Assembly (NCBI RefSeq): GCF_002288925.2
Contig: NW_022098008.1
Coordinates: 293,085-357,084, forward strand
Source: Delphinapterus leucas
Taxonomy: Eukaryota > Chordata > Mammalia > Artiodactyla > Monodontidae
Direction: 5' to 3'
DNA: 64,000 nt
Made by a program: the position numbers and the translations under genes. Below are positions 11,185-22,800 of the stretch, one piece after another. Under the pieces are notes generated by a model that was not told where the DNA came from, searched no databases, and was given only the letters and a program-made list of their open reading frames with translations. The stretch's first letter is position 1, and each line of letters opens with the position of its first letter.

Positions 11185-13580
11185 CATCTCTGCAGCCATG
11201 GTGGGTGCTCCTCTGGAGGGTGGGCCTAGCGCTGGGATGTGGCCTCAGGAGGCCGGGCCAGGGATGGAGGTGACACACTGAGTACGAGAAGGCGGGCCGG
11301 GCGGGCTGGGAAACACGCCTGCTTGTCACCCAGAGGGAGAACCCGGTGCCGTCAGCCTGCAACTTCCCGTCAGCGTCAACCATCTGTCCTGATTCTACTG
11401 CGCCAACACGACGGGAAGGCTCCCCCAGAACTTTTACAAACAAAAGCCCCACTTTTTACTGCAAAGGGTGTTGTTGCCATCCACAGGGAGGGGTCCCACG
11501 GACCAGCAGAGTGAGGTCCGGGACCCGGGACGCCAGCCCGGGAGGGGGCCTGCCCACTGGGGGGTGTGCGGCGGGGCGCCAAGGAGGGCAGGTGGTGAGG
11601 GAGGCGTGCGCGAGCGTGGGTGTGCGCGAGCAGGGATGGCACCAGCTTCAGACACCAGCTCTGGCGGCCCCGGCGACGACGGCAAAGCCAGCAACGTGCC
11701 GGACCCGCGGTCCAGCGCCGGTCAGCCCTGGTGCATGGCAGTCTCAGACCTTCGAGTCTGCGGCACAAGGCGCTTCGCCGAGATCCGGGAGCTCCGTTCA
11801 CACGTGACTCGGGGCGAGAGGACCTCCCCGGGGAGAAGTCCCTCCCGGGGCGCCGCGGCCTCGCTGCCAGGACCAGCGTCCTCTCCTCACCCCTGCGGGC
11901 CTCTCCCTGCTCCGAAGGAGGGGCCCCGACGACCACCCGACGTAGGGTCCTCGGAGCCCGGGGGCTCCACGGGAGGCGAGAGCCGAGGCTGCGAGCCCTG
12001 CGCCCCGCCCCTGCGCACACCCCGTGGGCCCCCGATGGGTGGGCCCAGGCCAGGCTGCCGGGAGGAGGTGCACATGAGTGCACGGCTGCGAAGCAGAGGA
12101 CCTTGCTCCCCGACAGCGGACGATTTGTCTTGTTTAACTTTAACTTCCCACAGTCAGGCCGTGGGGCCTGCGCGGGTCAGGCTGAGCACAGCTAAGTGCG
12201 GGCCCCGGGGCTCCTGCAGGTGGGGGTGGGCGGGGATGTGGTGGTCCCACGCGCTCCGGGCGGCCTGTCCTCAGAGGCGGCCACCGCGGGTGCGGGGTTG
12301 GGGCCAGGCCTCCTCTGAGGACAGGCCGTCCGGGCAGCCGGCCTCCTTCCCACTCCTCTCCTGGCCGCCTCGGGCCCCCCTCCCCCGAGATCCCGTGGCT
12401 ACGGGCCACAAGCACGGCTCAGGACGGCAGTGACTTGCAGCTGGTGGCTTGGGAGGGCGCTCACTTCACCTGCCTTCCAGACATGTTCAGCTCATTAACA
12501 CTGAAAGGAATCTCTCCAGATCATGAGCAATCCAGGATCGTAAATGGAAAGCCCGCCGGAGCTGCTGCTCTCGTGCCAGTTCCCTGGGTGCCCTTGAGGG
12601 CCAGGTGGGGGTCTGCGGGGGCTGCAGAGACAAATTCCCCTGGTCTCTGCCCCCCGCACCAGCTGGAAGAGGCCGGGGGGACGGGCATGTTGGGAAGAGG
12701 GTCCCAGAGCACTGGGCCCGGGGAGGCAGTCGGGTTGGACTGATTCCCCCGGTCTGGCGAAAGGAGCCTGTCCTCGCCCCTGGGCGGCCGGCCACGTGTG
12801 CTCACCCTGCATCTGCCAGGCCTCCCTGGGGTGCCCTGGCAGAAGGCAGAGGGGGTGCTGGGCCAGGATGTGCTCCCCTAAGACCCCCGAGGCAGGCCGT
12901 GCACAGGGCTTGGGGCTGAGGGCGCCCTTGACATTGGAACGTTCTTGGTCCTAGCAAGTTAATGAGTAAAGGATTTTGACAACAGACGCCGCATTCTCCA
13001 TCCAGGGCCTTCTCAGAAGCTTAAAACTGCCCTCCTTTTGTAGGAAGGTAGGCTGTATGGGGTTGGAGGGAATGAGCGGGGGAGGGCTGGACCCTCACAG
13101 CCTGCACGTGGGTGTGTGCCCACAGGCCCCACCTCACACACTCACCCCTGAGCCCTGCTCTGTTCGCTAATTATATTGCTAAATGGCGGTCACATGATCC
13201 CCCCTCCCAAATCCTAGCGACACTGTACTGGAGACCCCAGCACCGAAAGGGTCACCTAACAGCCGGGGTTTGAGGTGCACCTGCCTGGGGCCGACACCAG
13301 GTCACAGGGAGGTCACTCCTGGCCAGCTCCATGCAACACCCTCTCCAGCTGGGAACTCACTGGGTAAAAGCCAGCACCTTGCCGAGTCCACAAAATCATT
13401 CCCAGGACAGGTGGGAACTGGGAGGCTGCAGGCAACAGGTGTGTGGGGGGGGCAGGACTGCCCAGTCCCCTCCTTACCCGGCATTAAAGGACACTGGCCC
13501 CTGCCCTTGCTGGTGCCACGAGGTCCTGGCTCCCACCGTCCACCTCAGACTTAGTATCTGTAGTTATCGTGTGACTGTCT
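11185..13580. other. GC-rich intronic sequence, no gene
   Basis: Unique, GC-rich at 11.25-12.45 kb with long chance ORFs on both strands. Holds the hairpin at 12.26-12.33 kb. AT-richer patches occur at 12.48-12.55 and 12.93-13.0 kb. Confidence 0.6.
12256..12333. repeat. Inverted repeat / hairpin, 17-bp perfect arms
   Basis: CGGCCTGTCCTCAGAGG at 12261-12277 is the exact reverse complement of CCTCTGAGGACAGGCCG at 12312-12328, with a 34-base GC-rich loop. The pairing extends outward by about five more bases with one mismatch (CCGGG against TCCGG). Not part of any repeat I recognise. Confidence 0.9.
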
Positions 13581-13584
13581 TGGC

Positions 13585-13835
13585 ATTTTCATTTTCATTC
13601 AACTATTGTTCGTTGACCTCTTATTAAGGCCGGGTGCTGTGCAGGGTAACTACAGTGTTCACAGAATGTCCGCCAGGCACCCTCTAAGCACCTGTTGAAG
13701 TCTGCACCTGAGGGAGGTGCTGAACCTGGCCGTGTCCCTGCTGAGGAGGCTGAGGTGTCAGAGGGGACAGCAGCTTGCCCATAGCAAGGCCATCACAAGT
13801 CCTCTTAGATGCAGTAGCAGACCAGGCAGGTGCAA
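13585..13835 (-). mobile_element. MIR SINE remnant
   Basis: CTCTTATTAAGGCCGGGTGCTGTGC, then after a gap GAGGCTGAGGTGTCAGAGGGG and AGCAGCTTGCCCATAGCAAGG, follow the inverted MIR consensus (TGAGCACC..., GAGG...AACTTGCCCAAGG). Confidence 0.6.
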
Positions 13836-13839
13836 GAGT

Positions 13840-16800
13840 GTGGGGGGGCCCTGGGGAGTCCTCAAATTCTGTGAGGTTGCAGGCAGCCTCCAGGAGCCTA
13901 GCCAGGTGGCACCTGCTCAGGACAGCGACCATCTGCTTCCGCCTGCTGCCCACCCTGGAGACCCACAAGCTTGGGCCTGGTCCCTGCCTCACCCCAGAAG
14001 CTCTGATTCGAGATGCTTGGGCCGACGACCCCCAGGAGACTGAACCGGACTGAGAACCGGGGGTCTCGCCAGGCCTCCCAGAAGCTGTTGAGAGTCTGAG
14101 GCCGGCCACACGCCCCAGGCTACAAGGCAGCGGGTCTCCGTCCGGATTGTCAACTGAAGGAGAATGAAGGTTTTGCAGCCTCAGGATGCGGAAGGGTTAG
14201 GGTTAGGGTTAGCAGTCACACGTGGAGGTGCCCTCGCACATTCTGCTCGGTTACTGAGTCACTGCCGGTGCTGCGTGGGGGTGACACTGCCTCCCGGAGA
14301 GCCTGGCCTCCGAACTGGCCTGTGCAAAGTAGCAGGAGGGAGGCCGTACCCCTCCCACCGCCGCCCCCAGGCCTGCTCTGGGGCCCTGCCCTGGGGGTGC
14401 CTGGCGGCTTCTGCAGCAGAAAGGTCTCTGTGACCCCAGGATACAGCTCTCGGGGGGCCAAGCCTCCTCCACCACCGGCAGGCTCTTCCCAGCACGCCCC
14501 TGGGAGCCCGGCTTCTCCTGCTGGAGTGGGGCCCGGGGGTCTCCTCACGGCCCCGTGTGCTCCCGCTGGCTGTGTGGGGTGAGGACAACGTGAGCACGAC
14601 CAGAGCCCCAGGCCTGTCTCACCCACTCCTCACAGACCCTGCTAGGGAGAGGGTGACCCAGAGGCACATGAGGGGACCTCAGGTCCTCAGGCCCCCAGCA
14701 TCCACGGCCCCTTGGGGACTAGATCTTAGTGCCACAGGTGAAACCCTCAACCCACGGGCACCAGCACACACATGCAGGTGCGAAGGCCTCTGGGCGGCCC
14801 TGCCTCGATGGGTCCACAGCGAGCAGCAGGCAGGGGGGCGCTGCACGAGCACCCAGCGCGTGCGGGCCATGTTCCAAGGAAAGCAGGCTGGGAGGCTGCA
14901 GGCCCGTGTTCGCTGTGCCCCCGCGTCTAGGGCCCGCTACACCTGAGCAGAAACAGAGCCCCGTGAGCTGGTGGTTCCCACCCTTTGTGTGGTTCCAAGA
15001 GCTGTGAGAAGCAGCCGCTTCCAGCTCTCACGCTGGGCCTTTCCCAGCTGAGAACTCAAAACCAGTTGGACTTTGGCAAGAGAGCTAAGCAGGCGGTAAA
15101 CTCACTGGAAACCTCCTGATATGCCCGGGAGGAAGCGGAGCCTGGCCCTCGCCCTCCAGCCCGCGGCCTCCTCCGCGAGCACAGGGTGGGCCCTAGAGGA
15201 TCCTGGTCTGCCCCCGGCCCTGGAGGCTGGAGGTCCAGGCTCACGGGACGCTCCGCCGAGCCGACAGCTGGCCACCCCGCCAGGGCCACATCTGCGCCAG
15301 AAGCAGAGGGTTCAACCAGGGGCCTGGGATGACTCAGCTCAACACCCCCCCCCCCCGAGTCCACAGCCTCCAGCCTGTCCCACCTCTCCACCGTCCGGCC
15401 CTGACCACCCCCCACCGTAGCTGCGGCAGCCCTGACACCTTCCCACCCGCCAGCGCTGGGGCCCCGGGGCTGGCGTCTCTGCCCGGCCCTGCCTCCGCCA
15501 GCCCGTCTTCCTCTGCCGGCCCCTCCCTTTGCAGCCCATCTCGACTGCCCCGCAGAGGGGAAGCCCGCACCCTGGCCACCACCTGAGCCCTCAGCCTGGA
15601 CTCTGAACCCCGGTGTCCAGCAAACCCTGGGGCCTCTCCATTCATTCTAGAACCGATGAGCGAACGCTCAGCTCACAGAAGTGGACCTGAGGTGCGGCCA
15701 GCTCCAAGGAAAGACCCCATGACCTCAAGGTGCTGCCCAGTGCCTTGCAGTGGGACCTCAGCCCTGACAGGTGGGTCAGGCCTGGCAGAGCCGGGGTCCT
15801 GGCAGAGGCGAGGCAGCACCAGGCCCCTCCCTGTCCTGGGACACCGGGGGCGCAGAGGCTGGAGCAGCATGGCCTGGCTGGGCCCTTAGTGCTCAGACAC
15901 CTCGTTCAGAGTCTCCGGAAAGCAGACCTGGCTCTCCCTTCTAATCCTTGAGCAGGTACGCACCATTTTTCCGGCTTGTCTGTTCTGAACATGCTTATGG
16001 GGAGAATCTTACAAAATCAGAGGGATTTTGCAAACATTACACACCACCACGGGGCAGCTCAGCTCAGGGGGTGATGGGTCCGACCCACCCTCATCTCTCC
16101 CTTGGGGTCCTGTCCCTCCCGGAGGGGTCAAGGGTGCTCGGCCCAGAAGCCTCCAAGGCCCCACTTCGCTGGGACGCATGTGGCTGGCGGACCCGCTGGC
16201 CCCTCACCTGCCACCCCTCTCCTGGGGGGCCTCCTCAGCTGCCCCACAAACATGCCCCCATATGGCCACCTCAGGGCCTCTGCAGGGCCGTCTGGACCCT
16301 GGAAACGTCCCCCTAAACCTCAGGGCTCGTTCCTCCCCACCTGCGTTATTCCCTTCTTTCCCTGTTCCGTCAGGACTCGACACATGCACCCTGCGGCGAA
16401 CTCGCCTGCTCCGGGGGGTGTGACACACCCCGAGGGAGGTCTGGGTCTGTTTCATGGGAAGCCGTGTCCTCGCGGCCTGCAGCAGCGCCAGACACGTGGC
16501 AGCATTAAGGTTTGTAAGATGAATGTTAAACTAGCACTCGGAGCTGTTGTGGCCGCTAAAAATCAAGCATTTTGGCTGCACTAATAGAATAAATCAAACG
16601 TTCGAGCCCAGATGTCGTCCTGGGCCGGGGATACTGCGCGGCTGGGGCCCGAGTCCAGGCTCCGCCCAGAGGGCGTGTAGGCGTCCGTCTGCAGCCTGCG
16701 AGCGGGGACCCGCGGGCCTGTTCTGCCCTGTCTTGCTCCAGGAGGCAGGACTGGGTGTGAACTGACCAACTCAGCTCGTCAGGGAGCTGCTTCAGGCCGG

Positions 16801-19800
16801 GCCTCGCGCGGGCGAGCGCTCCCCGCCTCAGACCTACAGCCCACGGTGCTCCAAGCTGATGCGGCCTTGCCCTCAGCCTGCGGCGGTCACCGGGTGTGCC
16901 TGTGTGGCAATTCCGGTCGAGAATCTGGCTAAGGAGCTTAGCATCTCGAGGGTCTGGACGAAGCTCACACCACCGTGGAGTGTCCGCTCCCTCACCCACT
17001 CACACGCCTGTCCAGCCACCCGTCCAGCACGCGTCCGGCCGAGCACACGCGTCCGCACACATACCTGCAGGAGCGCTGCCGGGGCAGGCCGGCCTCCAGG
17101 CGCTGGGGACACGCGGGAACGAACAGACACAGCCCCCGCCTCTGCAGAGCTGACCTGGTTGAGCCCAGACCCCAGTGTTGAGGGGGCGACCTCAAAACCC
17201 CAGTGGGCTGGAGGGTTCTGAGCTCAGAAGAGGAGGGGGGAGAGATGCTGGTGGGTGGGGCTCCTGGCCTGGCCGCAGGGGGGACGGGGGGTAGCGGCCG
17301 GGCTTCAGCTAGAACCCAGGGAAGCGGCAGGGCCATAGCCTCGCACCCACGGGGCCTTGCTGCTCCCGTGCCCGGCGCTCCCTGGGCCTCTGCCACCCTG
17401 CCAGTCCCCTGCCCACCCCCCCACTAATACTGTGCCTCCCCCATCCCCACCCGGCCCACAGGCCCCTGGAGCTCAACTCCCCCAGTCTGATGGGCTCTGT
17501 AGGCAGGGCTGGGTGGGGACGGCCTCTGCAGGCACCTGGGTTCCGCCAGCGCCCCTCTTCCCCCTGCCCTGGGCAGACGGAGGAGACAGACTTCACAGTA
17601 TGAAGAAGGGATGGTGAAGGGGCAGGAGACACCGAGCAAGGTCAGGAAGGAGGCCGGGGGCTGGCTGGGAGCGAAGGTGCAGGCGGGGGTTGGGCACAAA
17701 GCCACCCCAGTGGAGCGGACCTCACGCCAGGAAAGCACCCAGGCGCCTCCAAGGTTTCCTGGTGCAGGGGACGGGGCCCCAGCTGTGCCCACCTCAGCCC
17801 AGGGAGGTCACCACCCACTCTGGGCTCCAGCGCAGAGAGGGCTGGAGGAGTCCCTTCTCAGAGGGAAGGCAGGAGGCGTGGAGGGAGCCCGGGACCACCA
17901 GCCCTGACCTGGTCCACCGCACACTGAGCCTCCTGCCCCACTCTGCCACACGCTCCTGGGAAAACTTGCTGTCAAAAGGGACTCAGACGCTGGGAAGAAA
18001 TAAACGTGAGGCCGATCAGGCACCAGACTGGGAGAGCCCAGCGGCAGGTGTCAGTGACCTTTGGGACTTGCAGTCCTGGGAACACTGCTGTGATTCTCTT
18101 GGACCGCGGGAGTGGGCTGGATGGGAAAATCCCTGGAGAGTTCCTTCTGCCAAGCAGGCAGGACTGGGGCTATCAGCACTTCCCAACCTTTGCCCCTCTT
18201 CCTCAGGATACTCCACAAAGGTACCTTAGCTCCAAATGCAGGGGATTGTTTGACAGCCCGTGGCTAATTCTCCCATGGGCAGTTCCTGACAAATGAGACT
18301 TTACACTTTCAGCACAGAATGTCCCTCCCATAGACACTCTTGGGAGAGGCCTTGGTTCCAAGACCTTGGATGATGGGTCTTGACTCCATCTGTCCTGCCA
18401 GGCTTGGGGTCCACTAGGGCCCACTGATTCGTCTACTCCTGGGAGGATGGGGTCCACCGAAGACTCCTGCTGCTCACGCTGCGGTGTAAGGGAAATTTGG
18501 TGGGAACAGGGAGGAGAGCATGGTGGAGGGCGCCGGGGAGCCCACAGGAAAGAGGGACAGAGGTTGGGTGCAGTGATGGGGGTTCTGGTCTTAGGACCAG
18601 AGCACACGGAGCGAAAACCACAAGCTTCTGGTGTCAACCCAAGGAGGTAAATATTGTCCACCACTCCCCGACAGCCTGGGAGCACAACCCAGGGCAGACA
18701 CCCAGCGCCCGAAGGCTGAACTTCAGAGAAATCCACCGACATGGCAGGTGCTCTGGACAGAAGCCATGGGCTGTGCCCCTCCCCTGGCAAGGGCTGGGGC
18801 TGGACCAGAGGAGAAGCCACAGGGAAGGCGCTTTGCAAGTGACGGGAATCGGGGTCTAGGGGCCTGGAGAGCAGAGTCTGACCTGATAAGGCAGCGGCTG
18901 ACACGTCCAGCCGAACAGAGCGGGACCCCAAGGCTGAGCTCCAGCTGGAGCACAGGTGGGAAAAGGGACCTGCGTCTCCAGGAGCCAAGGTGCTGCAGTC
19001 TCGGAGGGGCAGAGCGGGTAAAGTGTGCAGATAGGGTCGCACGCGTGACCCTAAAGGCCCTGGCTACTCCTCAGGGTGCCCGGGGGACCACGTCCGGCTT
19101 CTGCTGGTTAGGAAAGACACACCGTGCCCCCCGCCGGGGTCTCTTCCTCCAAGACTGGGTGAAGAGGGAGGGGGTGACCAAGCACGGAACAGAAGCACTC
19201 ACAAAACCCTGGGGGCCATGGGGGAGAGGCCGAGGATCTCAGAGGACCATGGCTGCTGGGCACGCCTGGGCCAGCGCCACCCACCCCAGCTGCTCCCTTC
19301 TCTGGATCCAGGGGGACCCACGGGCTCCGGGCTCTTCCCGAAGTGTTCCTGCCAGGGTGTGGGGGCAGCCCCCTGCCTCCTTGGGGGTGGGATCTGGGGG
19401 GGGGCGCCCTCTTAGAGAGAGAGGAGACGGAGAGGGAGAGGAGAAACAGCAGAGACGGCGAGTTCCGCCTGCCCCTCTGGCTCCGCAGCTCAGAAGCCAA
19501 GTCACCGCTCCCAGCAGCTCCGGCCAGGAGTGAGCGGAGCCCTCAACCCACTGGCTCGGCGCCAGAGCACGACACACGGGGTCTCCCTGGCGGCCTCCAG
19601 GAGCACCTACCCTGGTCACCCGCCACCTCCAGGCTGTCTCCCGAAGCTGCCTGGATCCCCAGCCTCAGGTGGGCCCCGCCCACTGCTGCCACAGCTTCGC
19701 CATCGCACGCGGCCGAAGCGCGCCCACCCAGCCCACTAGACGTTGGCCCCAGAGGAGGCCAGAGGAGGTGGGACAGGCTGAGGGAGAGGGAGTCCAACCT

Positions 19801-21890
19801 GGTCCAAGGCCCAGACTGATCCTGGTGTGAGTGGCTGCTGACTCGAGGCCCCCTGGGGAGCACACGTCCCACCCCGGCCCGGGCTTTCCCCATACACCCA
19901 AGGGCAGACAGCCCCCAGTGCAGGAGAGTCCTCAACCTCGGCCCTGCAGGCCCAGCCGGGAGCTGTGGGCCAGCTCCCTCCCTGGCTTCATCCCCTTCTG
20001 CATTTCCTAAAGATGCGACAGCAGGTAGGGACCCGGCAGGCCCAAATGCGTCTGCGAATAGGGACCTGGGGCCTCAGGCATCTGCGAGCTCAGCAGCCAC
20101 CCCAGTTCCTCTTCTCCGTCAGGTGCGGGGGGCGGGGGAGGGATGTCTGTGCAGAGACACCTGCTGGGCTAGAGGCGGGGTCACGTGAAGCCCATGCTGA
20201 GCCACCCGGAGAGCCTTGGGGACCTGGGCAGGGTCAGTGCAGTGGGTTCCAGAGGACAGGGGCATGGCTGGGAGGGGGCTGGGCCTGGGGAGGGTCCCAG
20301 CTTGCTTTCTAAGATGGGAGAACAGAGTCCCTCTGTGCAGCCTGTTCACGGGCGAGACCCTCTGCCGTCACAGCAGGACCCTCCAAGTGCAGGACAGCGT
20401 GGGCAGCGTCGGGGTCAGGCCTGGCCCGGGGCAGGGCACTCCCAGGCCAGCTAGGCCGGCCCCATGGGTCTTCTCTCCGGGGTCCTGTTCATGTTCCCTT
20501 ACAGCCCCCCACCGAGCCTCTACCCAAGCTGCCCCCCTTCCCCCTCGGATGGGGCCAGCAGCCCCAGGGGAGGCGGAGCTACTGAAGTGGCCACAGACAA
20601 ACACATTCTGGGCCCGCCCTGCCCACGAGAGGCGGAGCTGGTGGGAGCAGGGCCCCCCCCCCCAAGAAGGTCCCCTCTGGAGGAGCTGAGCGCTTAGGAG
20701 ACCTCGGGGCAGGCTCTTCCTGGGTGAATAACAGACACTGGACCTCCAGGTGCAGGACCTGGGGCTGGGCTTGCACAGGAAGCACACGTTCGCTCTACAC
20801 GACAGGGGGGCTCCAGGTCCCAGGTGGGGACCCCCGGAGTGTCATGGGTCCACCCTGCACGTATCTGTGGTTTCACAGAAGAGAGAAGGGGGCTGAGGAG
20901 GAGACCCCCGCTCTGCCCCAGAAACCGGTCAGCTCCCAGGGGAGCCTCAGGACGGGGTGCTGCTCCTAGAGCCCCAGGGTGAGGCTGGACCTGCCCCGTA
21001 AGTGGCCAGTAGAAAGTGGCCAGTGTCGGCAAGTCCCCTGCGGCAGAGACACCCAGAGGACACATAGCACGTGAGACCGCCTCTCGGTGCCGACATTTCA
21101 CTCCTGACGTCACAATCCCCCACAAAAAAGCCAAGGAGTGGAGGGCAGCTTGGGCACAGGGACTGGGCAGCAGGGCCAAGGAACTAAACACACACCGGAG
21201 GAGAAAGGGGGAGGCAGAGGGGCCGGAGAGCTTTGAAAGAAACAGAACAAAACGAGAGACTTAAAGGGAGGTCGCTGGCACGGCAGGACACATGGCAGAG
21301 GCAGGGCTGAAGGAGAAACGGGCTGTAACCAGCCGCCGAGGAACACCGGGAGCCCCCAAAGCCAGGTCCAAAGTCCTCTGACCGCCTCTCCCCAGAGCCT
21401 GCCCCTCCTGGCCCCGCTGAGGAGGCCAGCACCCCCGGCCCATCCCCATTCCAAAACCTCTGCGGACCCATCCCCGTCCGGCTGCTCTGTGGTGAGGGGG
21501 GAGTCCTCAGACCCCCTCACAGGGTTTCCCCCGCTCCACCTACTAATTACACCTGCCCTCACATCTCCGCCACCTCACGGAAGACCCTCCCTGGTGTTGA
21601 TCAACACGTTGAAGCTTTGGTCCTCAGAGGCTCTTAAGAAAGCTGACCTTCCTGTCACCTTGCCCGGGAGTTACCTGCAGTTCCCACTTTGCTGGCTCAG
21701 TGGAGCCAGTCAGGAGGAGAGAAATCTGACAGACCAGGATTTTGAAGAGAGAAACACCGTCAGTGGAAAACTTGCTCCTATAAATAGGACGGTACCGGCT
21801 TTCATCTTGGTGACACCATTTTTCTTTCTGCACTGGGGACGGAGTGCTCCGGCGCTTGAAGGCAAGGACATTCCCTCTCTCCTGCACTAA
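13840..21890. other. GC-rich intronic sequence, no gene
   Basis: Eight kilobases of largely repeat-free, GC-rich DNA. It has the telomeric hexamers at 14.19 kb, a 12-13 base C run near 15345 and another C run near 20657, and a short AT-rich island at 16.50-16.61 kb. No exon with homology recognised. Confidence 0.6.
14194..14211 (+). repeat. Interstitial telomere-type repeat, (GGGTTA)3
   Basis: Three perfect consecutive telomeric hexamers within SLC9A3 intron 1. Too short to be called a chromosome end. Confidence 0.85.
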
Positions 21891-22354
21891 CAGCCCCGAC
21901 AAGCCCGACGGACAGAAAACCTGGCTGCGGGAGCCCCAGCGCGGAGCAGTCCGCGACGTCTGCTGGCCTGGATGGGGCAGAGGGAGTGCCGACCGCGGAG
22001 ACCCGGGGACGCGGGGACTCAGGAGGCTGCGCCCGCCCGGCCGGGACCGAGTAACCCTCGGCCACGAGCACTGCCACTCCGGGCCCGGCCAGGCTCGCAG
22101 TCCCCGAGCCTCGCCCTGAGCGACCCAAGGGCCGAATCCCCGGGGCTGGCCGCGGCGCTCCCCGACGGGACCGCCGGGCAACCGACCTTGGACGCGCCCC
22201 TTCCACAGGGAAGACCACGGACCCGGCGGGGCGCGTGAAGAAGGCGGCGCAGGCAGCCGGCTCTGTCCGCCGGGGGCGGGGGCGCAGGAAGGGACCCGCA
22301 GACCCAGCGGGTGGGGGGGCGGGGAAGCCGCGGCGCGCCGACGGAGCCCGGGCC

Positions 22355-22363
22355 GGCTTACCG
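22355..22363 (-). other. SLC9A3: SLC9A3 exon 1 splice donor
   Basis: On the minus strand the exon ends ...AAGATCG and the intron begins GTAAGC, with GT at 22361-22360. This is a strong U2-type donor. It falls exactly where similarity to NHE3 protein ends, splitting the glycine codon after its first base. Confidence 0.9.
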
Positions 22364-22575
22364 ATCTTGGCCAAGCTGGCCACGAGGATCCAGAGCGCGA
22401 TGATGTACGGGTCCTGGACGTGGTGCCATTTGAAGGTGACCACCTGGAAGCCCTGGCTCTCCCCGTGCGCGCCGTCAGGCATCTCCTCGACGCCCTGCGC
22501 CCGCGGCAGCTCGCCCAGCGCCAGCAGCGCCAGCAGCAGCCCCCATCCGGGGCCCGGGGCCCCGCGCCCTGACAT
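22362..22575 (-). CDS. SLC9A3: Na+/H+ exchanger 3 (NHE3), coding part of exon 1
   Basis: NHE3 is the apical Na+/H+ antiporter of intestine and kidney proximal tubule. This piece encodes its first 71 residues plus one base of the next codon. Seen: a basic/glycine start ([11 protein letters not shown]), a leucine-rich signal-peptide-like segment at residues 13-22, the [12 protein letters not shown] stretch at about residues 37-48, HVQDPY at about 52-57, then the first membrane helix ([12 protein letters not shown]) ending at residue 71. The mammalian NHE3 N terminus has the same order and length, which makes the call firm. The start is the ATG at 22573-22575: an in-frame TGA lies 12 bases upstream (22588-22590), and the only start-like codon between them is a GTG. 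The reading frame stays open past 22362 for about 190 codons, but homology stops exactly at AKIG, where a consensus donor (GTAAGC) follows. The last codon is split in phase 1. Exons 2 onward are not in the window. Confidence 0.95.
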
Positions 22576-22800
22576 CGCCGCCACCGCTCAGCGCCCAGTC
22601 CAGATGCTCCGGTCGCGAGAGCCCTGCTGCGCTCTGCGGGACGTGCCGCGCCGGGGCCGCCGGACCAGCGGGGCCGGCGGGACTCGCGCTGGGCGGCGCG
22701 GAGCTGAGTGCGCTCTGGGTGAGGGCTGCTGTCCTGGTCCCCGCCCGCCTGGGTGGCCTTTAATCCGACGCCCCCTCCCTCCCCGGGGCGGAGCCTTCCC
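22576..22800 (-). promoter_or_regulatory. SLC9A3: SLC9A3 5' UTR and core promoter region
   Basis: This is the sequence immediately upstream of the NHE3 start codon, read on the minus strand. There is no ATG on that strand between 22576 and about 22922, so the leader has no upstream AUG. GC-box-like elements lie at about 22739-22749 (GGGCGGGG on the minus strand) and 22770-22795 (a G-rich GGAGGGAGGGGGCG run next to CCGCCCCGG). A TTAAAG run at 22757-22763 is the only TATA-like feature. Published human NHE3 promoters are Sp1-dependent and lack a canonical TATA, which fits. The transcription start cannot be placed from sequence; somewhere near 22600-22740 is inferred. Confidence 0.7.

Larger units (their letters stand above)
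1..22361 (-). other. SLC9A3: SLC9A3 intron 1 (partial, runs off left edge)
   Basis: Everything downstream of the exon 1 donor on the minus strand. NHE3 exon 2 should begin with FHLSHK-like sequence and encode a long run of membrane helices. No minus-strand frame in 1-22361 shows this, so the first intron is inferred to exceed 22 kb. The human gene also has a very long first intron. Content is GC-rich unique sequence with scattered repeats annotated separately. An unrecognised small or alternative exon cannot be excluded. Confidence 0.8.

Noticed and set aside
11468..12433. 321-codon plus-strand open frame
   Set aside because: GC-rich intronic sequence with overlapping ORFs on both strands and no domain.
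16415..16431. GGGGTGTG-A-CACACCCC palindrome
   Set aside because: Only 8-bp arms; plausible KLF-type CACCC sites but expected by chance in this composition.
18631..19533. 300-codon plus-strand open frame
   Set aside because: No domain or homology; intronic GC-rich DNA.
22582..22584. GTG as SLC9A3 initiation codon
   Set aside because: The ATG nine bases downstream fits the family length, and GTG initiation is rare in mammals.
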